Source: Verrucomicrobiota bacterium
GTDB lineage: Bacteria > Verrucomicrobiota > Verrucomicrobiia > Chthoniobacterales > UBA10450
Assembly: GCA_003219415.1 (NCBI GenBank)
Contig: QHOS01000032.1
Location: forward strand, 1 to 34,286
Length of the DNA: 34,286 nt
Reading direction: 5' to 3'
In this document: positions 7,906-15,167 of the stretch, piece after piece
How the letters are laid out: each line of letters begins with the position of its first letter
How positions within the stretch are numbered: position 1 is the first letter of the stretch
Program-made: the position numbers and the translations under genes
Notes under the pieces: generated by a model
The model's input: the letters and a program-made list of their open reading frames with translations, nothing else
Told to the model about the DNA's origin: nothing
Database searches by the model: none

Positions 7906-8394
7906 TCATTTGATCCGCGCCATCGCGTAAGCGTCTACGAAGTCCCCGTCGCGGAACGCATACTTGCGATGCGTGCCTTCAATCTCGAATCCAAATTTGC
8001 GATAGAGCGCGATCGCAGACTGGTTGTCCGTGAAAACTGTCAGTTCGATTCGCGCAAGGTTTAGCCATTTGTCGGCTAAATCAATCACCGCCCGCATCAT
8101 CGCCGTGCCGACGCCTTTGCCATGCCAGTCGTCGCGAACCATCATCCCGATTTCGCCTCTGTGATTGACTCGCGGCCTCGAAGACGTATGCAGGCCGATC
8201 ACGCCCACGACCTCGTCATCAATGGCTGCGACCAAAATGTGATCGCCTTCTCCACATTTGGTCAGTTGCTCACGAACTGAATCGAGGCTGCGGTAAGGCA
8301 TTTGCAGCGTGTTGCGAACGGCCAGCGGCGCAGTGTAACACTTCCAGATCGCTTCGGCGTCCGAAGGTCCAGCTCTGCGTACGGCGATCTCCAT
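7906..8394 (-). CDS. YhhY-like GNAT N-acetyltransferase
   Basis: The 162-residue protein follows E. coli YhhY (AaaT, an L-amino-acid N-acetyltransferase) along its whole length as I recall it: NTLQMPY near the N-terminus, VAAIDDEVVGVIGLH, the acetyl-CoA loop RDDWHGKGVGTAMM, IELTVFTDNQSAIALYRKFG, GFEIEGTHRKYAFRDGDFVD and a final AYAMARIK. It would transfer acetyl from acetyl-CoA to an amine, probably an amino acid, in the cytoplasm. I chose the ATG at 8394; a TTG two codons upstream (8400) would add two residues. It appears to be a stand-alone gene about 100 bases from either neighbour. Confidence 0.9.
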   Translation of the reverse strand: MEIAVRRAGPSDAEAIWKCYTAPLAVRNTLQMPYRSLDSVREQLTKCGEGDHILVAAIDDEVVGVIGLHTSSRPRVNHRGEIGMMVRDDWHGKGVGTAMMRAVIDLADKWLNLARIELTVFTDNQSAIALYRKFGFEIEGTHRKYAFRDGDFVDAYAMARIK

Positions 8395-8494
8395 ATTCAA
8401 TTCATGTTAGTCGCCGTCCACTCACTGCCGATCCTTCGCTGAATCCAATCGCGAGCCTAAACTGTCGGCGGCAAGCATCGTTTCCAAAGTTCGA

Positions 8495-9715
8495 TCAAGG
8501 CGATGAAAGGCAATTGGCCGCCTCCGCTGGACTCTTTGCACTCCCAAGGATTTTTCTTACGCGCTCCACCACCATCGCTGAAGTAACTTGCTTCATGCAG
8601 GCGTGATCAAACGGGCATTGGCTCAAGCGACGGTAATTGCATGGCGAACACGGTAAGTCCACGCGCACGACCGATTCTGGTCGCTCGTACGGGCCAATAT
8701 GAACCGGATTGGTCGGACCGAAGACACTGACCATCGGTTTGCCGAGCGACGCGGCAACGTGCATCGAGCCCGAATCGTTGGTTACGGCGACCTCAGCACG
8801 TCGAATAAGGGCTGCCAAATCCGCTGGGGTTGTCTTTCCTGAAAGATCGCACGCGCCTGGCGCAGCCGCGGCGATCTGCCGGCAGCGCGGCTGGTCGCGC
8901 TTGGTGCCCGCCAACGCGACGGCAAATCCCTCGCGGAGAAAATGCCGGGCGACACCCGCGAACCCTTCAATCGTCCAATGCTTCGTCTCCCAAATGGTTC
9001 CAGGCACTAGAACAACCAGTGGCTGAGCCGCATCGACACCTTTCTCTTTCAGTAATCGCTCAATGTTACGTACGGTTCCCGAAGAAAGGTGAATTGTTAA
9101 ATCTGGCGGATTGTCGTCGAACCCAAGCAGTTTTCCGACCCACAGGTAACGATCGATTGCATGCACGTCGAGCGTCGGAATAGGAATATGATGCGTGTAT
9201 GCGATCCATGAACCCTCGCGCGCGCCACGCCAGCCATGGCTGGGTACGTTTTTGAGATCGTGCTCGGTGGAAATTGTAAGCGTTCGTTTGACCGGCCGAT
9301 CAAACCCGATGCGAACGCGCGCGCCACTGATGAGCACGAAAAAAGCCGAACGCACCTGGCCATGCATGTCGATCACCAGATCGTACTTCGCGCGGCGAAT
9401 CTGTTTGAGCAGATCGAGAAATTCCAGCATCGCTCGCCATCTGCGACCTCTTTGCGAGAAATCGCGCCGAGCAAAAAGAACGACATTCGAAAGCGCCGGA
9501 TGGCAGCGCACGATCTCCGCGTTCTCAGGCGTGATCAGCCAGTCAATCCGCGCACGCGGATAACGGGCGCGCAGTTTCACCAGCACCGGGATCGTGTGCA
9601 CGACATCACCCAGCGCCGAGGGCTTAATTAGCAAGATCCGCGAGAATTCGGCGGATCGTAGTGCCGATGCGTCTGAATCCCTTGGGGTTTCAATCTGACC
9701 GTTCAATTGCTGCAA
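8495..9715 (-). CDS. GT9-family glycosyltransferase (heptosyltransferase-like)
   Basis: The protein (about 400 residues) has the ADP-heptose:LPS heptosyltransferase (WaaC/WaaF/WaaQ) fold. It shows the N-terminal ILLIKPSALGDVVHTIPVL, the nucleotide-binding VLVPGTIWETKHWTIEGFAG and VTNDSGSMHVAASLGKPMVS followed by VFGPT. Near the C-terminus four Cys occur in DLPCSPCNYRRLSQCPFDHA plus the following CM, as in many GT9 proteins. It likely adds heptose or another sugar to LPS core at the inner face of the inner membrane. The longest frame begins at TTG (9715) and carries about 22 residues before the domain, so the true start may be later. A heptose adenylyltransferase is encoded at 22122-22607, consistent with ADP-heptose use. 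Confidence 0.9.
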   Translation of the reverse strand: MQQLNGQIETPRDSDASALRSAEFSRILLIKPSALGDVVHTIPVLVKLRARYPRARIDWLITPENAEIVRCHPALSNVVLFARRDFSQRGRRWRAMLEFLDLLKQIRRAKYDLVIDMHGQVRSAFFVLISGARVRIGFDRPVKRTLTISTEHDLKNVPSHGWRGAREGSWIAYTHHIPIPTLDVHAIDRYLWVGKLLGFDDNPPDLTIHLSSGTVRNIERLLKEKGVDAAQPLVVLVPGTIWETKHWTIEGFAGVARHFLREGFAVALAGTKRDQPRCRQIAAAAPGACDLSGKTTPADLAALIRRAEVAVTNDSGSMHVAASLGKPMVSVFGPTNPVHIGPYERPESVVRVDLPCSPCNYRRLSQCPFDHACMKQVTSAMVVERVRKILGSAKSPAEAANCLSSP

Positions 9716-9761
9716 AGTAAATCAAACCGGGCAGCGTAGCTACAGCTCGCTGGTCGGACGC

Positions 9762-10409
9762 TTAGGCCGCCTGTTTTTCGCCTGACAGCGCGCCGCGCAT
9801 TTTTTTCATCCACGCGGAAAACCGATGCCTGTTCTGCTCGCGCCGTACTACCGCCTCACTCGTAACCCAGTTGAATTGAATGACCCGGCGTGGGCCGGAA
9901 AACGGTCTGTGACCGTGCCACGAATTATTGCTGCGGCGAAACGCCAGCAGCGTGCCTTCGGTTGGCGGCACTTCGAGAATGACGTCTTCCAGATTCGTCC
10001 CGGATCGCAGCAAGCGAAGCTGGCCGCCAGAAGATTCCCAAGCCGAATTCATGTAAACAAGAATAGTGATGATCTTTGTCTCGGAATCGGTGTGGATCTT
10101 ACCATCTTTCTCGCTACAACGGCCGCGCACGGTGATCATGTCCGGGCGATTAGTCAGATCGACGTCAAATTTTGCCTCGAACGCTTTGCGAAACTCCTCG
10201 CTGCGCATCTCCTCGATCAGCTTCGCAAACGCCGGGCCATAAGTCACCTCTCGAAGGGGAAAGCTACCCGCCCGGGCAACCTCGGGATAATCCTTATCGA
10301 TTGCAGCGCGCGCCTCAGTCTTTACAAACTCTGGAACAATTAAAAACTCAAACGGTTCACGGGTGAGCGGCGTGGTGCGAAATCTCTCGAGATCAAGCAT
10401 CGAAACCAT
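9762..10409 (-). CDS. 2OG-Fe(II) oxygenase (prolyl-4-hydroxylase-like)
   Basis: The 215-residue protein carries the non-haem iron triad of the P4Hc-type 2-oxoglutarate oxygenases: H106-T-D108 in GKIHTDSETK, and the distal His (H165) in NNSWHGHRPFSGPRRVIQFN with Arg 174/175 placed to bind 2-oxoglutarate. PPTEGTLLAFRRS precedes the distal His as usual. It would hydroxylate a substrate with O2 and 2-oxoglutarate. The substrate could be a protein, sugar or lipid; neighbours on the same strand are glycosyltransferases (46 bases to the GT9 gene, 45 bases from GT2), so a glycan or glycolipid is possible but inferred only from position. Start ATG at 10409, with a second Met three codons in. Confidence 0.87.
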   Translation of the reverse strand: MVSMLDLERFRTTPLTREPFEFLIVPEFVKTEARAAIDKDYPEVARAGSFPLREVTYGPAFAKLIEEMRSEEFRKAFEAKFDVDLTNRPDMITVRGRCSEKDGKIHTDSETKIITILVYMNSAWESSGGQLRLLRSGTNLEDVILEVPPTEGTLLAFRRSNNSWHGHRPFSGPRRVIQFNWVTSEAVVRREQNRHRFSAWMKKMRGALSGEKQAA

Positions 10410-10454
10410 ACGGCGACGCTACACAAAAACTCAGGAACTGCCAGATGGAATCGA

Positions 10455-11141
10455 CTACCCGAGAGCGACGCGCATTAATGTCGCGGCAATGCGCGCACCA
10501 GCGACAAATGTACCACGCAACGTGCCTGATACTTTGGATTGGCCACCGGCACGCCGGCGATGGTTCACGGGTATTTCGAGAACACGCAGGCCGTCGCGCG
10601 CGGCTTTCATCTGCATCTCCAAATTCCAGCCGTAGGTCTGCTCGCGCATGTCGAGCCGTTCGAGCGCATCACGACGAATGGCACGAAATGGAGACATGTC
10701 CGTATAACGAACCCCGTAGAGCAGTCGCAAAATCAATCCAGCGAGTCGTCCGGCAAAAATTTGCTGGAGATTCAGGCTGCCCGGTTCGCGTTGTCCGCGG
10801 GTTCGCGAGCCGATCACGAAGTCGTGCGTCCCCCGTGCCACGGGTTCGACAAGCTGATTCATGAACGCGGGCGCGTCGCTGCCGTCGCCATCGAGAAAAA
10901 CCGCAATGTCGCATTTGGGCGAAAGCGCACGAACGCCTGCGGCACACGCGCGTCCGTACCCGCGCGGCGCGGTCACCACGCGCGCACCGGCTTCACGAGC
11001 GCGTTCGGCCGTGCGATCAGTGCTGCCGTTATCAACGACAATGACCTCGTTAGGCAAACCTGTCGCAAAACATTCCCGCACGACGCCGGCGATCGGTTCC
11101 TCCTCATCAAGCGCGGGGATAATGACCGAGACGCTGCTCAT
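10455..11141 (-). CDS. GT2-family glycosyltransferase (dolichyl-phosphate-mannose-synthase-like)
   Basis: The 228-residue product is a single GT-A domain: VSVIIPALDEEEPI, NEVIVVDNGSTDRTAE, the catalytic D84-G-D86 in AVFLDGDGSD, and DFVIGSRTRGQ, then TDMSPFRAIRRDAL and EIPVNHRRRAGGQSKVSG, typical of DPM1/polyprenyl-phosphate glycosyltransferases. It likely loads a hexose onto a polyprenyl phosphate. There are no C-terminal membrane helices. The ATG at 11141 overlaps the stop of the MgtE-like gene as ATGA; an upstream in-frame start at 11156 would lie inside that gene. The overlap implies coupled translation and a related function. Confidence 0.9.
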   Translation of the reverse strand: MSSVSVIIPALDEEEPIAGVVRECFATGLPNEVIVVDNGSTDRTAERAREAGARVVTAPRGYGRACAAGVRALSPKCDIAVFLDGDGSDAPAFMNQLVEPVARGTHDFVIGSRTRGQREPGSLNLQQIFAGRLAGLILRLLYGVRYTDMSPFRAIRRDALERLDMREQTYGWNLEMQMKAARDGLRVLEIPVNHRRRAGGQSKVSGTLRGTFVAGARIAATLMRVALG

Positions 11142-12160
11142 CGCAAAACCAACCACGCACTAGTGAAATAAATCACCAGTGCAAAAAAATCCGCCAGTGC
11201 CAGTGTGATCGGTCCTGCCGCAATTTTTGGATCCAGCCTGAATCGGTGAAGAAGCGACGCCACGCCCAGGCCAAACCCGCACGCCGTGACGAGCGAAAGT
11301 GCGATGCTACCGCCGATGACGAACGCCGCAGCGCCATTATTTCGCCACAGCCAAACAACCAAGCCGACCACAAGACCACACGCGGCGCCAAGTAGAATCG
11401 CGGTCACCAACTCTCGACGAAATGCTGTAGCCAGCCAGCGCCACGTAACTTGAGCAGAACGCAACGCGTGAATCGTTACGCTCATCGATTGCATGCTCAC
11501 GCTTTCATTTAGTCCCAGCACCATTGTGAGAAAGAACGCCAGCACCAAACTGTGTGCGAGTGTCGTTTCAAAAAAGCCGGCCAGGATTGCTGAGAGGGTG
11601 CCGCCCGCGACCGTGACCAGCAACCACGGAAAACGGAACCGGAAAATGCGCCACGGCGAAGCGCCGCGGATTTGTTCGATGTGAAAGCCGAGAGCCTCAA
11701 AGAAATCCGGACTCACCTGCGTGACAGAACTGCCCCCTTCTCGGGCTGTACCGTCGCCTGCCTCCAAAATTTCTTCGGCGAAAAGGTTCGCGTCGATGAT
11801 GCCCACCACCCGGCGTTGCTCATCGACGACTGGGAATGCTAGAAATTTGTAGAGCACAAAAAATTCGCAGGCGTCAAGGATCGTTGCGCTGGCGGGAACA
11901 GCCACAACGCGCGGAACCATGATCTGGCGCAACGGTGTTTCCAACGATGCTGTCAACAAACGGCGGGTAGGAACGACGCCAACCAGCCGTTCCTGTTCGT
12001 CCATCGCATAAAAATAAATGACCCGTTCGCCCACGCCTTCACGCCGGATGCGTTCCAGCGCTTCACCTACGGTCATGCCCGCGCGCAGCAGCGGAAAATC
12101 CTTGCGCGCGTGATCGACCACCGGTGCATTAAAATCGGGAATGGTGGCGGCGATGTTCAT
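11138..12160 (-). CDS. MgtE-like divalent-cation channel/transporter with CBS pair
   Basis: The 340-residue protein has two CBS domains (about 20-75 and 80-135; ACEFFVLYKFLAFPVVDEQR) and a membrane domain with about five hydrophobic segments (176-340). FFLTMVLGLNESVSMQSMSV matches the MgtE pore-helix region, and DPKIAAGPITLALADFFALV keeps the Asp (D324) equivalent to the Mg2+-selecting Asp of MgtE. The N-terminal MgtE_N superhelix (about 110-130 residues) is absent, so Mg2+ sensing would rely on the CBS pair. Both ends overlap neighbours as ATGA, with the epimerase gene upstream and GT2 downstream. A role supplying metal to, or regulating, the glycosyltransferases is speculative; family assignment is good. 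Confidence 0.85.
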   Translation of the reverse strand: MNIAATIPDFNAPVVDHARKDFPLLRAGMTVGEALERIRREGVGERVIYFYAMDEQERLVGVVPTRRLLTASLETPLRQIMVPRVVAVPASATILDACEFFVLYKFLAFPVVDEQRRVVGIIDANLFAEEILEAGDGTAREGGSSVTQVSPDFFEALGFHIEQIRGASPWRIFRFRFPWLLVTVAGGTLSAILAGFFETTLAHSLVLAFFLTMVLGLNESVSMQSMSVTIHALRSAQVTWRWLATAFRRELVTAILLGAACGLVVGLVVWLWRNNGAAAFVIGGSIALSLVTACGFGLGVASLLHRFRLDPKIAAGPITLALADFFALVIYFTSAWLVLR

Positions 12161-13278
12161 CGCTTCACTCGATGAACGATGCCTTTGTTCTTCAAAATTT
12201 CGCTAGCTTCGCTGAAGTAATCACGAATGTCTGATTGGGCGCGGATCCAATCAATGTAACGACCGATGCCTTCGCAGAGATCGACAGCCGGTTCGTAACC
12301 AGCCGAGCGAGCGAGCGACGTGTCGCTAACGAGATGTCGCATTTCGCCGGGACGAAATTCGCCGTTGATCTCAGGCGCGATGTCGACGCTCAGAGCATCG
12401 GAAAGTTGTTCGGCGATTTCGCGAATCGGCGTGCCGCGGCCGCTGCCAATGTTCACTGGCAGTCCGTCGAGCTCGCCCGTTTCCGCGGCAAGCAAATTCG
12501 CTCGGGCGATGTCTTCCACGAACGAAAAGTCGCGTGTTTGCTGCCCGTCTTCGTACAGAACAGGTGGCAAATTGTTCAGCAAACGCGTGCAAAAAATCGC
12601 GATCACACCGGTGTAAGGATTAAAGATCGATTGGCGCGGTCCGTATGTGCAGGAGTAACGCAGCGCGACCGTGGGGATACCGAGCTGTTTCCCCCATAGG
12701 AGGACCAGCCGCTCCTGATCAACTTTCGTCAGGCCGTAAACGGTTTCGCCACCGACCGGCGCATTTTCCGGAGTCGGAACGCTTGTTGTGGTTGCGCCGC
12801 AGATTGGGCAATGCACCTGCCAATCGCCGTTGCGCAATTGCTCCACCGGACGCAACATCGGAAAAACCAATCCATGTTTAGGACAATCGCCCGCGCCTTC
12901 GCTGTAGACAGCCTGCGAGCTGGCGACCACGACTTTCTTAACCGGCAGGTTTTTCTCGCGGATGACCTCGAGCATTTGGGCAGTGCCGAGCGAATTTACA
13001 TGCACAAATTTCGTAATCTCTGGCATGTAACCGCCGTAGGCAGCTTGGTGAAAAACGACGTCCGTCTTGTCTAGCGCGGCGATAATCGTGTCGCGATCAC
13101 GCAAATCGCCGTAAGTGAATTCCGCCTTCTTGTTGATCCAGGTCGGCTTTCCGCGACGGTGGGTTTGCGGTTCCAGGTTATCGAGCGCCCGAACCTTCCA
13201 GCCTTCGTTCACGAGAAGGTCGACCACATGTGAGCCAATTAGGCCGGCGCCGCCGGTGACTAATGCGCGCTTTGCCAT
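12157..13278 (-). CDS. NAD-dependent sugar epimerase/dehydratase with Cys/His insertion
   Basis: This 373-residue extended short-chain dehydrogenase has the Rossmann loop VTGGAGLIGSHVVD, the catalytic Y181-G-L-T-K185, SSQAVY at 120-125, and RDFSFVEDIARANLLA, typical of nucleotide-sugar 4-epimerases and dehydratases. Between residues 130 and 165 an insertion carries C132-x2-H135 and C157-x2-C160, which could bind zinc; I recall a similar insertion in proteins annotated as dTDP-L-rhamnose 4-epimerase, but the substrate is not certain. It starts at ATG and ends in an ATGA overlap with the MgtE-like gene. A perfect TATAAT about 27 bases upstream suggests the trio has its own promoter. Confidence 0.88.
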   Translation of the reverse strand: MAKRALVTGGAGLIGSHVVDLLVNEGWKVRALDNLEPQTHRRGKPTWINKKAEFTYGDLRDRDTIIAALDKTDVVFHQAAYGGYMPEITKFVHVNSLGTAQMLEVIREKNLPVKKVVVASSQAVYSEGAGDCPKHGLVFPMLRPVEQLRNGDWQVHCPICGATTTSVPTPENAPVGGETVYGLTKVDQERLVLLWGKQLGIPTVALRYSCTYGPRQSIFNPYTGVIAIFCTRLLNNLPPVLYEDGQQTRDFSFVEDIARANLLAAETGELDGLPVNIGSGRGTPIREIAEQLSDALSVDIAPEINGEFRPGEMRHLVSDTSLARSAGYEPAVDLCEGIGRYIDWIRAQSDIRDYFSEASEILKNKGIVHRVKR

Positions 13279-13304
13279 GCGAATGTGAGGCTAGTCACGT
13301 AGCT

Positions 13305-13310
13305 ATTATA
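13305..13310 (-). promoter_or_regulatory. Candidate -10 box for the SDR/MgtE-like/GT2 trio
   Basis: The minus strand reads TATAAT at 13310-13305, 26 bases before the epimerase ATG, inside the 80-base gap after the DUF2064 gene. No good TTGACA-like box lies 16-18 bases upstream, so this is a partial promoter match only. Confidence 0.35.
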
Positions 13311-13358
13311 GGACAACTGCTTCTGTTCCTCTCGGGTTCAGCAAGCAAAGCGCCCGGC

Positions 13359-14150
13359 CTACAACGACCAAATCCGTCCGCGATCATCGCGCGCGATAAG
13401 TTCGCGCAGAAATTCTGTAGTCTGAGGCGCGATACTATCGCGCGCATTTCTGCCCAGCAGTTCATCGCAAAGTCGATGTAGCGCCGCGCGATCGTCCACG
13501 TCAAAACCGCGAGGCAATTCATGAACCCTGACACCGATTTGGGTCGCGCGCTGGCTGGTTTGCTCGAAAACTTGTTCGGTGCTCCAGTCGATTCGCTCGA
13601 AGAGCTCTCGGTGCAATCCTTTTAGTCCAATCAAATAATAACCACCATCTTCGCAAGGGCCCAGGACGATCCGATCGCCCGGCAACGAAAGGAGCTCTAT
13701 AGCTTGGGCAAAATTCCCGGCAGGAACGGTCGGACTGTCAGAATCAATCAAGCAGACGGCGTCGAAGCCGCACTTGAACAAGTCCTCGGCCGCAAAATAC
13801 AGGCGTTCGCCGAAATTTTTGCCGCGCTGTGGCAGCAAACTGAAATCGGTGGGCAGAATATCAGTATAGTCTGACTCGGAACCGACCGGAGTGTAAACCG
13901 CAACCCCACGTACGCTTGGCCGGCCGGGGCTTGGTGCAATCAGGCTGCTGCAATAAGCAGAAATCGCTGCACCTGTATCCCGCAAGAAACACCTGTTAAG
14001 TTGCACGGCTTCCTCATTCGTCAGCGGCGGGACAAGGCGCGTTTTTACCTGTCCAGCGCGAGGCGCCTTGGTCATCAGCGCCAACGCCGAGCAGCCACCA
14101 AAATTCTTAGGCGGTCTATTCGGATCAACAACGCGATGATCCCTTCTCAT
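13359..14150 (-). CDS. DUF2064 / TIGR04282-type glycosyltransferase-like protein
   Basis: The 263-residue protein matches the family called rSAM/selenodomain-associated transferase 1. It shows LALMTKAPRAGQVKTRLVPP at the N-terminus, the QRGKNFGERL segment, DAVCLIDSDSPTVPAG (metal-binding DxD-like), LGPCEDGGYYLIGLK and the C-terminal ELPRGFDVDDRAAL. The fold is a small GT-A/nucleotidyltransferase. Family members are often beside GT2 enzymes, as here (GT2 at 10455-11141), but the reaction is not established to my knowledge. About 23 residues precede the usual family start. It lies 18 bases after the methyltransferase, likely on one transcript. Confidence 0.87.
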   Translation of the reverse strand: MRRDHRVVDPNRPPKNFGGCSALALMTKAPRAGQVKTRLVPPLTNEEAVQLNRCFLRDTGAAISAYCSSLIAPSPGRPSVRGVAVYTPVGSESDYTDILPTDFSLLPQRGKNFGERLYFAAEDLFKCGFDAVCLIDSDSPTVPAGNFAQAIELLSLPGDRIVLGPCEDGGYYLIGLKGLHRELFERIDWSTEQVFEQTSQRATQIGVRVHELPRGFDVDDRAALHRLCDELLGRNARDSIAPQTTEFLRELIARDDRGRIWSL

Positions 14151-14168
14151 TCGTTGCGCTGTCGGTTG

Positions 14169-14948
14169 CTATCCTTTTTCGCAAAGAGCGTACTGGTAGC
14201 GCCCATCCTTCCAAGTCCTAATCTTTTTCCATGGTTGCGCCAGGAAAAGGTTCGCAAATGCATCCCCCGAAAATACTGTTGCTTTGTATGGTTCCCGAAA
14301 GCCATTTTCGGAGGGAACTAACCCTACGAGAAGCCACATCGCCAAAAGTGGAATTGATGCCCAAAAGGCGTAGCGCGGTTCGGCAACGAAACAGCGACCA
14401 CCTGGCTTTAAAACGCGGTACATCTCAGCGATGACGCCTGCTTGTTCGGGCAAAATAGTGAGTAATCGCGAAGCCAGGACGACATCAAACGCTGCCTCGG
14501 GACACGACAACTTGAGCGCATTGATTCGTTTAAAACAGCAATTACTCAGCTGAAGCGCCTCGGCTCGGTCGTTGGCCCACTGCACCTGTTTGCCAGAGCG
14601 ATCCACTCCAGTGATGGACATTTCCCGAAAGCGCTCTCCCAATCGGCATGAGTAAAAGCCGGGCCCGCATCCGAGTTCAATTAGGGTCGTTCCCGGAGCA
14701 GGACGCCCCTCCGGCCAAAGAGCTGTGATAATGCGCTTAGTATCGTCACGAAAAAGGTGTTCGCGACAGAACGCATAAACCCAGGTGGCGTGCTCGAAAA
14801 GACTGTCATTTTTGTAAGGTTGGTACGCACATGTGTTTGAAATTGCTGTTGGCTCATGAAGTGGAACCTGTTCCTGCTGCATTTTATCGTTGTTTCCAGT
14901 AGCACAATCGGTTCTCGTTTCGTTTTTCGGTGTCAAAAAGTTTTCCAC
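14169..14948 (-). CDS. Class I SAM-dependent methyltransferase
   Basis: The 259-residue protein has SAM motif I (TLIELGCGPGFYSCRLGERF), an acidic loop at the end of strand 2 (ITGVDRSGKQVQWAN), FDVVLASRLLTILPE and the post-motif RVLKPGGRCFVAEPR. A hydrophobic segment near residues 205-220 (ASIPLLAMWLLVGLV) could touch the membrane. The acceptor is unknown; with glycosyltransferases downstream a sugar, lipid or quinone is possible. The longest frame starts at GTG (14948); an ATG at 14882 would remove 22 residues that look disordered. It is the first gene of the minus-strand run and faces the cyclase gene across a shared upstream region. Confidence 0.85.
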   Translation of the reverse strand: MENFLTPKNETRTDCATGNNDKMQQEQVPLHEPTAISNTCAYQPYKNDSLFEHATWVYAFCREHLFRDDTKRIITALWPEGRPAPGTTLIELGCGPGFYSCRLGERFREMSITGVDRSGKQVQWANDRAEALQLSNCCFKRINALKLSCPEAAFDVVLASRLLTILPEQAGVIAEMYRVLKPGGRCFVAEPRYAFWASIPLLAMWLLVGLVPSENGFREPYKATVFSGDAFANLFLAQPWKKIRTWKDGRYQYALCEKG

Positions 14949-15016
14949 AGCTGGTAATGAATTTGATGAGAGTTTTCACTCTTCTGTAGTCTTCTTCTAA
15001 TTGAGAATAAGTCAGT

Positions 15017-15035
15017 CTAATGCACCACGCATTAG
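15017..15035. promoter_or_regulatory. Operator-like inverted repeat in a divergent intergenic region
   Basis: CTAATGC (15017-15023) and GCATTAG (15029-15035) are perfect 7-bp arms around ACCAC. The 19-base dyad lies in the ~220-base gap between the methyltransferase (-) and the cyclase-family gene (+), a typical place for a repressor site. Another small dyad, AGAGT/ACTCT around TTTC, lies near 14970. No regulator gene is in the window. Confidence 0.4.
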
Positions 15036-15167
15036 CCGTCGGGATGAACTGTTGATAACATCAGCATGGAATGCCGACAGCTTTGGTTTTTCGAAGAAGG
15101 ACGCGACTTATTCAAAGTTATTCGAAGATATTGGCTTCTTAATGTGAAATGCTTTAACAAGGCGCAA

